A program made the translations under genes and the position numbers. A DNA stretch of 64,000 bases, taken from positions 171,358-235,357 of the forward strand of contig NZ_BAABFC010000010.1 in assembly GCF_039540575.1 (NCBI RefSeq), written 5' to 3'. The DNA comes from Pseudaeromonas paramecii (GTDB lineage Bacteria; Pseudomonadota; Gammaproteobacteria; Enterobacterales; Aeromonadaceae). Positions 35,475 to 44,332 of this stretch are shown here, in pieces. Position 1 is the first letter of the stretch, and the number at the start of each line of letters is the position of its first letter. The notes below the pieces were generated by a model. The model saw nothing but the letters and a program-made list of their open reading frames with translations. It ran no database searches and was not told where the DNA came from.

Positions 35475-37946
35475 ATGGCGAAGAAAAAAGTTGAACAGCC
35501 AGGTTCGCTCGACAAAGACCAGCTGAAGCAAAACATCATTCACCACCTGCGTTCCACGCTGGGTACCAGCGAAGAGAAGGCAAGCCGCCAGTCTTGGTGG
35601 AAGGCCACCTGCGCAGCGGTCAACGAGCAGGTTTACGAGCGTCTGACGCAAACCCAGCAGACCCACCTCAAGCAAGACACCCGTGCCGTGCACTACCTGT
35701 CTGCCGAATTCCTGATGGGTCGCCTGACTGCCAACAACTTGCACAACCTGGGCCTGTACGAAACTTGCGGCGTTGCGCTGAAAGAACTGGGCATCGACAT
35801 CGCCGATCTGTGCGAAGAAGAGCCGGACATGGCGCTGGGTAACGGCGGTCTGGGTCGTCTGGCTGCCTGCTTCATCGACTCACTGGCTACCCTGAACCTG
35901 CCGGCCATCGGTTACGGTCTGCACTACGAGCACGGCCTGTTCCGTCAAGAGATCCGCGACGGCCGCCAGATCGAGCGTCCGGACTCCTGGCGTGAATACG
36001 GCAACCCCTGGGAAATCTGCCGTCCCGAGTCCATTCAAGAGATCCCCTTGTACGGCTACGTCGAAACCGTGTTCGGCGAAGACGGCAAGATGAAGAAGGT
36101 GTGGCACGCCGGTCAGAAGATCAAAGGGGTACCATGGGATATCCCGGTAGTTGGCTACGAAGGCAAGACCGTTAACATCCTGCGTCTGTGGGAATCCCGC
36201 GCCTCTGAATTCTTCGATTGGGACGTGTTCAATGCCGGTGGTTACATCGACTCCCAGGCTGAAAAGGCCCAGGCAGAAACCATCTCCAAGGTGCTCTACC
36301 CGAACGACGAAAGCGAAGCGGGCAAGATCCTGCGTCTGGTGCAGCAGTACTTCTTCTGCGCCTGCTCCCTGAAGGACATCATGCGCCGCTACAAGCGTGC
36401 CCATGGCAGCGACTTCAGCCAATTTGCCGCGCAGATCGCCATTCAGCTGAACGACACCCACCCGACCATCGCCATCCCGGAACTGATGCGTATCCTGGTG
36501 GACGAAGAAGAGCTGGATTGGGATGCTGCCTGGGCCATTTGCTACAAGGTGTTCTCTTACACCAACCACACTCTGCTGCCGGAAGCCCTGGAAAAGTGGG
36601 CCCTGTACCTGTTCGAGCGTGTGCTGCCGCGTCACCTGGAAATCATCTACGAAATCAACCGTCGCTTCCTGGAAGATCTGGTTGAGCCCAAGTGGCCTGG
36701 CGATGACGCCATCAAGGCCAAGCTGTCCATCATCGAAGAAGGCAGCCAGCGCAAGGTGCGCATGGGTAACCTGTGTGTGATCGGTTCCCACAAGGTCAAC
36801 GGCGTGGCCGAAATCCACTCCAAGCTGGTGAAGGAAGACTTGTTCCCCGAGTTCGCCGAACTGTGGCCGGAGAAGATGTGCAACGTCACCAACGGTGTGA
36901 CCCCGCGTCGCTGGTTGCTGTCCTGTAACCCGGAACTGGCCAAGCTGTACACAGATACTGTCGGTGCCGAGTGGCCGCTGAAGCTGGACCTGATGCGTGG
37001 CGCCCTCAAGCATGCCGATGATGCCGCCTTCCAGAAGAAGTTCATGGACATCAAGCGTGCCAACAAGGAAAAGCTGGTCAAGGTGATCAAGGCCGAGACC
37101 GGGATCGATGTGAGTGCCGAGGCCATCTTCGACATCCAGATCAAGCGTCTGCACGAGTACAAGCGTCAACAGCTGAACCTGATCCACATCATGGCTCTGT
37201 ATCGTCGTCTGCTGGCTAACCCGGACTACGACATGCATCCGCGTGTGTTCATCTTCGGCTCCAAGGCGGCGCCTGGTTACAAGCTGGCCAAGGACATCAT
37301 CTATGCCATCAACAAGGTGGCAGAGCGGGTGAACAACGATGAGCGCATCAAGGGCAAGCTGAAGGTTGTCTTCATGCCTAACTACCGCGTGAGCCTGGCT
37401 GAGAAGCTGATCCCGGCAGCCGACGTATCCCAGCAGATCTCCACTGCCGGTTACGAAGCCTCTGGTACCGGCAACATGAAGCTGGCCATGAACGGAGCCA
37501 TCACCCTGGGTACCCTGGACGGCGCGAACATCGAAATCGCCGAGGAAGCCGGTGCCGAGTACAACGCCATCTTCGGTCTGACCGTGGACGAGGTGAAGGC
37601 AGTGAAGGCCAAGGGTTACAACCCCTGGGATTACTACTACGCCAACCCGGAAATCAAGGCCGTGCTGGACTGGATGGACACCGACTTCTTCACCCCGGGT
37701 CGTCCGGGCGAGCTGTCCTCCATCAAGCGTGCTCTGCTGGACGGTGGTGACACCTACCTGGCTCTGGCCGACTTCGAGTCCTACTCCGAAGCCCAGAAGA
37801 AGGTGGATGCCATGTACCGCGACAAGCAGGTATGGGCCAAGGCCGTGATCGTGAACTCTGCCACCATGGGCAAGTTCAACTCCGACCGCTCCATCCAGGA
37901 CTATGCCGATTACATCTGGTATCTGAAGTCCTGCAGCGTGGCGTAA
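35475..37946 (+). CDS. glgP: Glycogen/maltodextrin phosphorylase
   Basis: Releases glucose-1-phosphate from alpha-1,4-glucans. 823 residues. Seen: Y-L-S-A-E-F-L-M-G-R, G-N-G-G-L-G-R-L-A-A-C-F, Q-L-N-D-T-H-P, V-T-N-G-V-T-P-R-R-W and the PLP-lysine motif E-A-S-G-T-G-N-M-K-L-A-M-N-G-A. Family GT35. Whether it prefers glycogen (GlgP) or maltodextrin (MalP) cannot be decided by eye; neighbouring glgC and pgm favour glycogen. Codon use is strongly biased, suggesting high expression. The gene is preceded by GAAGGAAA-type ribosome site. Confidence 0.92.
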   Translation: MAKKKVEQPGSLDKDQLKQNIIHHLRSTLGTSEEKASRQSWWKATCAAVNEQVYERLTQTQQTHLKQDTRAVHYLSAEFLMGRLTANNLHNLGLYETCGVALKELGIDIADLCEEEPDMALGNGGLGRLAACFIDSLATLNLPAIGYGLHYEHGLFRQEIRDGRQIERPDSWREYGNPWEICRPESIQEIPLYGYVETVFGEDGKMKKVWHAGQKIKGVPWDIPVVGYEGKTVNILRLWESRASEFFDWDVFNAGGYIDSQAEKAQAETISKVLYPNDESEAGKILRLVQQYFFCACSLKDIMRRYKRAHGSDFSQFAAQIAIQLNDTHPTIAIPELMRILVDEEELDWDAAWAICYKVFSYTNHTLLPEALEKWALYLFERVLPRHLEIIYEINRRFLEDLVEPKWPGDDAIKAKLSIIEEGSQRKVRMGNLCVIGSHKVNGVAEIHSKLVKEDLFPEFAELWPEKMCNVTNGVTPRRWLLSCNPELAKLYTDTVGAEWPLKLDLMRGALKHADDAAFQKKFMDIKRANKEKLVKVIKAETGIDVSAEAIFDIQIKRLHEYKRQQLNLIHIMALYRRLLANPDYDMHPRVFIFGSKAAPGYKLAKDIIYAINKVAERVNNDERIKGKLKVVFMPNYRVSLAEKLIPAADVSQQISTAGYEASGTGNMKLAMNGAITLGTLDGANIEIAEEAGAEYNAIFGLTVDEVKAVKAKGYNPWDYYYANPEIKAVLDWMDTDFFTPGRPGELSSIKRALLDGGDTYLALADFESYSEAQKKVDAMYRDKQVWAKAVIVNSATMGKFNSDRSIQDYADYIWYLKSCSVA

Positions 37947-37961
37947 GCCATCCTCAGCAAA

Positions 37962-37989
37962 AAGAGCGCCTATTGGCGCTCTTTTTTTT
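37962..37989 (+). terminator. Intrinsic terminator of glgP
   Basis: Stem AAGAGCGCC/GGCGCTCTT, loop TATT, with a run of eight T. Confidence 0.93.
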
Positions 37990-38214
37990 GCTCATTTTCG
38001 AGGCGATAGCAGTTTCTTACAGCTTGGCAATAAGACTGCCATGGGATATTGCTTAACTGATTGGTGAATCACTGTTTGCTCATCAAGCAAGAAAAGCACG
38101 GTACGCGGGCTTTTTCCCTTGTGGCATGATACCGTTTTCAAGGGCGAAGGATTCGCCGGGACAAGGCGCAGCCCTGGATCAGTTTTTTATTCAGAAAGCA
38201 GAAGGAACCATTGC

Positions 38215-39447
38215 ATGTCTTATCAGCATCAAATCCATAAAAAAATCATTGGCATGGTGTTGGCTGGCGGAAAGGGGGAGCGACTGAGTCCGCTAACCCA
38301 GCGTCGCCCCAAACCCGCCGTCCCCTTTGCCGGTAAGTACAAGATCATTGACTTTGTGCTGAGCAATTTCTTCCACTCGGGCATCCGCAACGTCTACGTC
38401 CTGACCCAATACCGCTCCTATACCCTGAACAAGCACATCCGTGAATCCTGGAATCGCTGGGCCGGCAAGGATGAGTTCTTCGATGACATCTCGCCGGAAA
38501 CCAACAGCGAGCGGGAGGCCTGGTTCAAGGGCACCGCCGATGCCATCTGCCACTACCTGCGGTTCCTAGAGGAGTCCGATGCAGACTTCGTGGCCATCTT
38601 CGGCGGCGATCACATCTACAAGATGGATATTCGTCAGATGATCGAGTTCCATGACGGTCAGCAGGCGGACATCACCATTGCCGCCCTGGAAGTGCCCCAG
38701 GCCGAAGCCAGCCGGTTTGGTGTCTTCTCGGTGGATACCAGCGATCGCATCACCTGCTTTGCCGAAAAGCCCAAGACGCCGCAGACCATTCCTGGGCGCA
38801 CTACCTGTTACGCCTCCATGGGCAATTACATCTTCTCCCGGATCAAACTCATCGAGGTGCTCAAGGCTGGTCTGGACCGCTACGAAGATCTGGACTTCGG
38901 CAAGCACGTGATCCCCATGATGCTGGAGCAGGGTGACCGGGTGTTTGCCTATAACTTCACTCAGAACGAGGTGCCGCAGATGCAGGAGGCGGAGCGGGGC
39001 TACTGGAAGGATGTGGGGACGCTGGACTCGTATTTCGAGACCAACATGGATCTGATTGGGGTGACCCCGCAGCTCAATCTGTACAACTATCAGTGGCCCA
39101 TTCTTACGCGTCCCAGCAACTACCCACCGGCCAAGACGGTGTTTGATGATGAGGGGCGGCGTGGCCAGAACCTGGACTCCTATGTGTGTGGTGGCTGTGT
39201 CACCAGCGGCAGCACGGTGCGGCGGTCTATCCTCGGCCCTCGTTGCCGCGTCAACAGTTACAGCCTGGTGGAGGACTGCATCCTGTTTGAAGGGGTGACA
39301 GTAGGGCGCAACGTCAAGATACGGCGGGCCATCATAGACGAGGGGGTGGTCATTCCCGACGGTGTGGAGATAGGTTATGACCACGATGCGGATCGGGCTC
39401 GGGGCTATCTGGTGACCGAGTCGGGCATCGTCGTGGTGTCGGAGTAA
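38215..39447 (+). CDS. glgC: Glucose-1-phosphate adenylyltransferase
   Basis: Makes ADP-glucose, the committed step to glycogen. 410 residues. Nucleotidyltransferase loop V-L-A-G-G-K-G-E-R-L-S-P-L-T-Q-R-R-x-K-P-A-V, then D-H-I-Y-K-M-D, F-A-E-K-P and Y-W-K-D-V-G-T-L-D-S-Y. The C-terminal left-handed beta-helix begins around S-Y-V-C-G-G-C. ATG 38215 has AGGAA seven bases upstream; upstream frame is leader. It is a separate unit from glgP (terminator between), and glgA, glgB and glgX are not in the window. Confidence 0.95.
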   Translation: MSYQHQIHKKIIGMVLAGGKGERLSPLTQRRPKPAVPFAGKYKIIDFVLSNFFHSGIRNVYVLTQYRSYTLNKHIRESWNRWAGKDEFFDDISPETNSEREAWFKGTADAICHYLRFLEESDADFVAIFGGDHIYKMDIRQMIEFHDGQQADITIAALEVPQAEASRFGVFSVDTSDRITCFAEKPKTPQTIPGRTTCYASMGNYIFSRIKLIEVLKAGLDRYEDLDFGKHVIPMMLEQGDRVFAYNFTQNEVPQMQEAERGYWKDVGTLDSYFETNMDLIGVTPQLNLYNYQWPILTRPSNYPPAKTVFDDEGRRGQNLDSYVCGGCVTSGSTVRRSILGPRCRVNSYSLVEDCILFEGVTVGRNVKIRRAIIDEGVVIPDGVEIGYDHDADRARGYLVTESGIVVVSE

Positions 39448-39463
39448 CCCTTAGCGCAACGGC

Positions 39464-39661
39464 CTAATGCAGGCCGTAACGGTGGATCCCTTCCAACTGG
39501 TGGTGCAGCAGCTCAAGATCCGCGATCAGCAAGTGCCACCAGTGATTTCCCTGGATGATGAGGGCGTGCAGTTCGCCCTCGCTCTCTTCAAGCTGAAAGT
39601 GCCCACCTATGTGCTGACAGGTGCTTTGCAGCTGTTGTCGGACTGATTCCAGTTCCATCAT
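39464..39661 (-). CDS. Small hypothetical protein
   Basis: 65 residues, unrecognised. Rich in His, Leu, Gln and Glu; contains W-W-H and ends H-R-Y-G-L-H. No signal peptide or membrane segment. ATG 39661 has AAGGGG six bases upstream, good support for translation. Convergent with glgC, 16 bases after its stop. Confidence 0.6.
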   Translation of the reverse strand: MMELESVRQQLQSTCQHIGGHFQLEESEGELHALIIQGNHWWHLLIADLELLHHQLEGIHRYGLH

Positions 39662-39798
39662 CTATCCCCTTTATCCGGTCCGGATACCTGGTTATCGGCG
39701 GCCCCAAAAAAAGATGTAGCCAAAAGCAGATGCCGACTGGCGCGGTTTCATACTCAGGGATATATTTGGCTCCGTTCACCTCACTAGGAGTGTCAGTC

Positions 39799-40107
39799 GT
39801 GACAAAAATCAGATGGATCGTTGGGATGGGGTTGGCCGCCGCTAGCCTGGCCGCTCAGGCGGGTATCTTGCGTTGTGGCAATCAAGTGGTTCAGGAAGGG
39901 GAACCGGCGTCGGCCGTGGTGACTCGCTGTGGTAAGCCCGTCTTGGTGGAGGACATTACCCGTCGCCAGGAAAGCCAGAGTGGCGAGTTGACCCAGGTGA
40001 AGGAGGGAGAGCGCTGGACCCTGTCCATGGGCAAGGGGCAGTTTATGCAAATTGTCACCATCAAGGATGGCAAGATCACCCAGATCAACAACGGCCCTCG
40101 CGAGTGA
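39799..40107 (+). CDS. DUF2845 family exported protein
   Basis: 102-residue secreted protein: signal peptide of ~23 residues (I-R-W-I-V-G-M-G-L-A-A-A-S-L-A-A-Q-A) then a small domain with L-R-C-G-N-Q-V-V-Q-E-G and V-T-R-C-G-K-P, the two-Cys DUF2845 pattern. Function unknown; likely periplasmic with a disulfide. GTG 39799 has AGGAG eight bases upstream. The stop codon lies in the loop of the terminator. Confidence 0.75.
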   Translation: MTKIRWIVGMGLAAASLAAQAGILRCGNQVVQEGEPASAVVTRCGKPVLVEDITRRQESQSGELTQVKEGERWTLSMGKGQFMQIVTIKDGKITQINNGPRE

Positions 40108-40118
40108 GGGCCGTTTCA
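40090..40118 (+). terminator. Terminator between convergent small genes
   Basis: Stem AACGGCCCTC/GAGGGCCGTT (40090-40099, 40106-40115). Short T run; probably bidirectional. Confidence 0.75.
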
Positions 40119-40119
40119 T

Positions 40120-40332
40120 TTAGGGCCGAAATCTGTGCATGGCCCGCACTTCCTGATTGATGCGGGCTATGGTCCGCAGCGCCGTGGGCTCTAGGCCGCC
40201 CTCGTAGCAGACGAAGCCCTTGTCGAAGCGAAAGGGGCCGTCCATCTCGATGAAGAAGCTGCCCTGATAGTACGCCATCACATGGCGGGCTATCTGCCGT
40301 GGCAAACAGCTGCGAAAAATCTTGATCATCAT
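40120..40332 (-). CDS. Small hypothetical protein
   Basis: 70 residues, unrecognised. Basic N-terminus (M-M-I-K-I-F-R-S-C-L-P-R-Q-I), one aromatic patch (M-A-Y-Y-Q-G-S-F-F-I-E-M-D-G-P-F) and a C-terminus rich in Arg. GGAG lies just upstream of the ATGATG pair (40332/40329). No membrane segment. The longer upstream frame has no support. Confidence 0.55.
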   Translation of the reverse strand: MMIKIFRSCLPRQIARHVMAYYQGSFFIEMDGPFRFDKGFVCYEGGLEPTALRTIARINQEVRAMHRFRP

Positions 40333-40486
40333 GGACTCCGGCTTAGATGAGACGGCTGTGAAGATAAGGAGTCCGGGTGGCAGTCCCGTGGCACTTGTCT
40401 GAAAGATTGATGACACCCACAAAAGCCCTGCCTGGAACTGGGTATCCATGAGCTAATGTCAGTTCAACAGCGTTGGAGAGATGGTC

Positions 40487-42340
40487 ATGGCGCATTGGCT
40501 AGCATTGGGCACAGAGGATTGGCAGGCAAGACAGACACGCTGGCTGGCGTTGCTGGCTCGCCAGCGGGGCTGGTTATTGGCGCTGTTGCTGTTGGGCGTG
40601 CTCTGGCTGCTGGGCAGTCATCCCAGCCTGCGGCAGGTGGCGGCGGGGATCGCCATCTTCCTGTTCGGCATGTTTTTTCTGGAGCAGGGCTTTGGCCAGA
40701 TCGCCTCCGGTCAGCTGCGCCAGGGGCTCAGGCGCGTAACGGCCCGCCCCTGGCAGGCCTGGCTGCTAGGACTCAGTGCTACCGTCCTCACCCAGTCCAG
40801 CTCCTTGGTGTTGCTGCTGACGCTGTCGTTTATCTCCGCCGGCCTCATCAACCTGCTGGCCGGGATCAGCATTTTGGCCGGTGCCAGCCTGGGCACAACC
40901 ACGGGGGGCTGGTTGATGGCCAGCCTGGGCATGACGCTGCAACTGGGCACCTATGGCCAGCCGCTCTTGGTGCTGGGCATGCTGCTCATATCACTGCCAC
41001 GTTGGGGCGGTCGGCCCCTGGGCATGGCCCTGTCTGGCATGGGGTTCTTGCTGCTGGGGATCGAGGACATCAACCTGGGGTTTGCCCATCTGTCGGACTG
41101 GGTGGAGCTGAGTCGCTGGCAGCTGGTCAGTTGGCAGGGCGTCGCCCTGTACGCCCTGCTGGGCATCGGCATTACCGTCCTGATGCAATCCAGCCACGGG
41201 GCCCTGCTGCTGGTGCTGGCGGCGGTCAATGCCGGCCAGGTGAGTTATGACAATGCTCTGGCCCTCGTCATCGGCATCAACGTGGGGGCCTCCGGCCCCG
41301 TGCTGCTGGGCTCGGTGAATGCCTCCCTGGACGGCAAGCGCCTGGCGCTGCTGGATCTGCTGTTCAAGGGCACCACAGCCGTGCTGTGCCTGCTGCTGTT
41401 TGTGCCCGTGACACGCCTGAATGATCTGCTGGCCAGCCTGGTAGGCATGCCGGCTCAGGCCTACCCGCTGCGCCTGGCCCTGTTTCATACCCTGTTCAAC
41501 CTGCTGGCCATCGGCTGGCTGCTGCCTTGCCGGGCCCAGGCGGCCCGCTTGATGGTGCGCCTGTGGCCTACGCCCCAGCTACCGGATGACAAGGTGCATG
41601 CCCGCTATCTGGATCCTGTGTCGGCGGCCCACCCGGTGGCGGCGGAACAGGCCTTGGGCAAGGAGGTGCGGCACCTGCTGAGCCAATATCAGGAGGTGTG
41701 TGCCCAGGCGCTGTTGGGGATTCCCGGCAAGGAGATGCTGGCGGCTGACAAGGCGCAGTATCTGCCTGTCTCGGGCCATGCCCTGGCCCCGGTGCAAGAG
41801 TTGTATCAAAAACGGGTCAAGCAGCTGTTTGGCGAGGTCCTCACCTTCGGTGCACTGTGCAAGGAGGGGCTGGCACCCCAGCAGCGGGAACAGGTGGAGG
41901 CCCTGCTGGGGGCGGCGCGCAACATCAGCGAGGCGGTGCGCCTGGCGCGCAGCCTGCAGGCCAACTGGCTGGCCGCCCTGGAGTCGGACAACCCAGTGCT
42001 GCAGCGGCAGTATCTGGTGATGCAGGAGCGGCTATGGCACACCAATCGGGAACTGAACCGGCTGTCTGAGGGGGATCCGGCGGGGCTCAATGCTGCCCTG
42101 GATCTGATAGAGGAAGGGATCGGGCTGGCGGCGCGCCGCGATAGAGAAGACATGGAACTGCTCATCCGCGGTCATCAGCTGGAGCCCCTGCAGGCCGCCA
42201 CCCTGATGAACGACAGCCAGACCCTGCGCCGCCTGGTGCGTCAGCTGATCAAGGCCTGCCGGGTGGTTTATGCCCAGCCGGCCTTAGCGGGCAACAACGG
42301 CAATGGCGCTCAGCCGGCCTCCTCTGTGGTAAGCGGCTGA
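40487..42340 (+). CDS. Na/Pi cotransporter family protein with PhoU-like tail
   Basis: 617-residue inner-membrane protein of the NptA/YjbB/PNaS family, exporting or cotransporting phosphate with Na+. Two inverted repeats carry the hallmark L-T-Q-S-S-S-L-V-L-L and L-M-Q-S-S-H-G-A-L-L. About nine membrane helices fill residues 30-360; the C-terminal ~230 residues are helical and PhoU-like. ATG 40487 is preferred over ATG 40481 because GGAG is eight bases upstream. The 3' end overlaps the convergent GNAT gene by 31 bases. Confidence 0.87.
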   Translation: MAHWLALGTEDWQARQTRWLALLARQRGWLLALLLLGVLWLLGSHPSLRQVAAGIAIFLFGMFFLEQGFGQIASGQLRQGLRRVTARPWQAWLLGLSATVLTQSSSLVLLLTLSFISAGLINLLAGISILAGASLGTTTGGWLMASLGMTLQLGTYGQPLLVLGMLLISLPRWGGRPLGMALSGMGFLLLGIEDINLGFAHLSDWVELSRWQLVSWQGVALYALLGIGITVLMQSSHGALLLVLAAVNAGQVSYDNALALVIGINVGASGPVLLGSVNASLDGKRLALLDLLFKGTTAVLCLLLFVPVTRLNDLLASLVGMPAQAYPLRLALFHTLFNLLAIGWLLPCRAQAARLMVRLWPTPQLPDDKVHARYLDPVSAAHPVAAEQALGKEVRHLLSQYQEVCAQALLGIPGKEMLAADKAQYLPVSGHALAPVQELYQKRVKQLFGEVLTFGALCKEGLAPQQREQVEALLGAARNISEAVRLARSLQANWLAALESDNPVLQRQYLVMQERLWHTNRELNRLSEGDPAGLNAALDLIEEGIGLAARRDREDMELLIRGHQLEPLQAATLMNDSQTLRRLVRQLIKACRVVYAQPALAGNNGNGAQPASSVVSG

Positions 42341-42819
42341 ACCCGCTCCAGATAGAGGGCACCCGGGCCGTAGATGGCCTGATCCGGCACCTGGGCGCCG
42401 GGTTCGAAGCGGTGGCGACGCCAGAACGCGGCGGCGTCCTGTACCGCCACCAGTGCCATACGCGGCAGGCGACAGGCCCGGGCCTGGGTGCTGGCGCATT
42501 GCAAGAAGGCGGCGGCCACCCCCAGCCCCTGGGCCTGGGGCGCCACCACCACATCGTGCACGTACAGCAGGCTGGCCTCGGCCACCGGGGCGTATTCCTG
42601 ATCCAGGCAGGGGGGAGGACCGGCGTGCCAGGGATGGGCCAGACAGTAACCCACCACCTGCTGCCGGCGGATGGCCACCCAGCAGCTTCTTGGTCCCAGG
42701 CGCTGCTTGCTGCGCAGCACTGCCTCTCGCTCCGGCGTCACGGCGTGATACGCCTGACGCTGCAACTGCATGATCTGGGGCCAGTCGCCCTCGTCTATCG
42801 CACGAATTTCAAATGGCAC
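42310..42819 (-). CDS. GNAT family N-acetyltransferase
   Basis: 169-residue acetyltransferase, substrate unknown. Seen: V-H-D-V-V-V-A-P-Q-A-Q-G-L-G-V-A-A-A-F-L, the acetyl-CoA loop, and A-L-V-A-V-Q-D-A-A-A-F-W-R-R-H-R-F. GTG 42819 has GGAGG six bases upstream. Divergent from yfcD. Confidence 0.85.
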   Translation of the reverse strand: MPFEIRAIDEGDWPQIMQLQRQAYHAVTPEREAVLRSKQRLGPRSCWVAIRRQQVVGYCLAHPWHAGPPPCLDQEYAPVAEASLLYVHDVVVAPQAQGLGVAAAFLQCASTQARACRLPRMALVAVQDAAAFWRRHRFEPGAQVPDQAIYGPGALYLERVQPLTTEEAG

Positions 42820-42948
42820 ACACCACCTCCGTTGACGGGGGCATAGCATGCCGCAAAGTGTGCGCCTTGCCTAGTTGGATGCGCAGGGGCATTGTAGACA
42901 GCACCTTGTCCGTACCATCACGGGCAGCCTTAGACACAGGGAGTCAAG

Positions 42949-43458
42949 ATGAGCGAAGAGTGGGTCGATTGGGTGAATGAGGCCAACGAGGTGATCGCCG
43001 CCGTGCCCCGCAGCCAGATGCGGCGGGAGCACCTGCGTCACCGGGCCAGCTACATAGTGATACTGGATGAGGCGGAGCGGATCTATGTGCAGCGGCGCAC
43101 CCAGACCAAGGATTACTGCCCGGGCATGCTGGATGCCTGTTGCGGTGGCGTGGTGCAGGCCGGCGAGGCCTATCTGCCGTCGGCCTACCGCGAGCTGGAA
43201 GAAGAGATGGGGATCCGAGGGGTGACGCTGACCGAACATGGCACTCACCTGCTGGGGGACGAGTCGTGTCCCGTCTGGGGCGGGCTCTACAGCTGTCACT
43301 ACCAGGGCCCGCTGCAGCTGCAGGCCGAGGAGGTGGAGTATGTGCTGACCATGACCCCGGCCCAGATACTGGCGCGGGCGGAGGAGTTCACCCCCGACTC
43401 CCTGCAGGCGTTGCAGATCTGGCTCAGACTCACCGACGTCACAGGAGTACCGGCATGA
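42949..43458 (+). CDS. yfcD: Nudix hydrolase YfcD
   Basis: 169-residue Nudix hydrolase, IDI-like subgroup. The Nudix box G-x5-E-x7-R-E-L-x-E-E-x-G-I is complete at residues 67-89. N-terminal W-V-D-W-V-N-E-A-N-E-V-I and R-H-R-A-S-Y-I-V-I match E. coli YfcD. Substrate unknown. Its stop overlaps the ATG of the secretin-domain gene (ATGA), so the two are coupled. Confidence 0.93.
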   Translation: MSEEWVDWVNEANEVIAAVPRSQMRREHLRHRASYIVILDEAERIYVQRRTQTKDYCPGMLDACCGGVVQAGEAYLPSAYRELEEEMGIRGVTLTEHGTHLLGDESCPVWGGLYSCHYQGPLQLQAEEVEYVLTMTPAQILARAEEFTPDSLQALQIWLRLTDVTGVPA

Positions 43459-44231
43459 TACGTCTACTGTGTCTGCTGGGCTGGCTCTATGGTGCCAGCC
43501 TGCTGGCCGCCCCTCTTACGCTTATTCCCCTGCAGCACCGGCTGCCGGAGCAGGTGATCCCCAGCCTGCGCCCCCTGCTGGGCCCGGATGAGAAGCTGCT
43601 GGCGGTGGGGGATCAGCTGGGGGTACTGGCCTCGCCCGAGACGCTTTCCCAGGTGCAGCAGCTGCTGGCACAGCTGGACCGGCCCCTGCATCGGCTGCAG
43701 ATCAGCCTGCGCAGCAGCCAGCAGCAGAGCAGTCAGGACAGGGGCGTCAGGGTTGAGGGGGAGCTGGGCCTGGGCCAGGCACCCAGCCGCCTGCAGGCCC
43801 AGCTGCGTGACACTCAGCAGCAGGGACAGCGTCAGCTGATGCAGCAGGTGCAGACGGTGGAAGGGGGGCAGGCCCAGCTGTATGTCGGGCAAAGCTACCC
43901 CATGGCCATGAATACCTATTTGCAGGAGAACGGCCACTGGGTGGCCCAGCCTGGCTGGCAGTACGTGGATCTGGCCAGCGGCTTCATCGCCCAGGCCCAG
44001 CTGCGGGGCGAGCAGGTGCTGGTGACGGTGGCGCCCCAGCTGCAGCAGCGCAGCGGGCAGGGCATCGCCAGCACCCGGCTGCAGACCGAGCTGCAAGGCC
44101 CGCTGGGCCAGTGGCTGCCCCTGGGCAGCAGCCAAGAGCAGGGCCAGGCCCGGCAGCAGGGGCTGAGCACGGGTCAGCAGCAGGGGCAGCAGTCGGTGCA
44201 GCTGTGGCTGAAGGTGGAGCGGCTGGACTAG
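43455..44231 (+). CDS. Orphan secretin-N-domain protein, exported
   Basis: 258 residues with a signal peptide (L-L-C-L-L-G-W-L-Y-G-A-S-L-L-A-A). Residues ~22-75 fit the NolW/secretin_N fold: I-P-L-Q-H-R-L-P-E-Q-V-I-P-S-L-R-P-L-L, then A-S-P-E-T-L-S-Q-V-Q-Q-L-L-A-Q-L-D-R-P. The later segment V-E-G-G-Q-A-Q-L-Y-V-G-Q-S-Y-P and V-L-V-T-V-A-P-Q-L resembles the first strands of a secretin barrel, but the pore domain is missing. Gln is extraordinarily frequent, mostly in the second half. Translationally coupled to yfcD; AGGAG seven bases upstream. Confidence 0.7.
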   Translation: MIRLLCLLGWLYGASLLAAPLTLIPLQHRLPEQVIPSLRPLLGPDEKLLAVGDQLGVLASPETLSQVQQLLAQLDRPLHRLQISLRSSQQQSSQDRGVRVEGELGLGQAPSRLQAQLRDTQQQGQRQLMQQVQTVEGGQAQLYVGQSYPMAMNTYLQENGHWVAQPGWQYVDLASGFIAQAQLRGEQVLVTVAPQLQQRSGQGIASTRLQTELQGPLGQWLPLGSSQEQGQARQQGLSTGQQQGQQSVQLWLKVERLD

Positions 44232-44332
44232 CCAACCATCCGACAAAATCGAACATAAAGCGCCAGATATTACGCTTTTGTTCGATCTGGTGACTGACTA
44301 AGCTGGCTGTGTCGTCACCACAGGAGGCCAAC

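Noticed and set aside
35880..37238. Minus-strand frame opposite glgP
   Set aside because: Shadow of a highly biased gene; no motifs.
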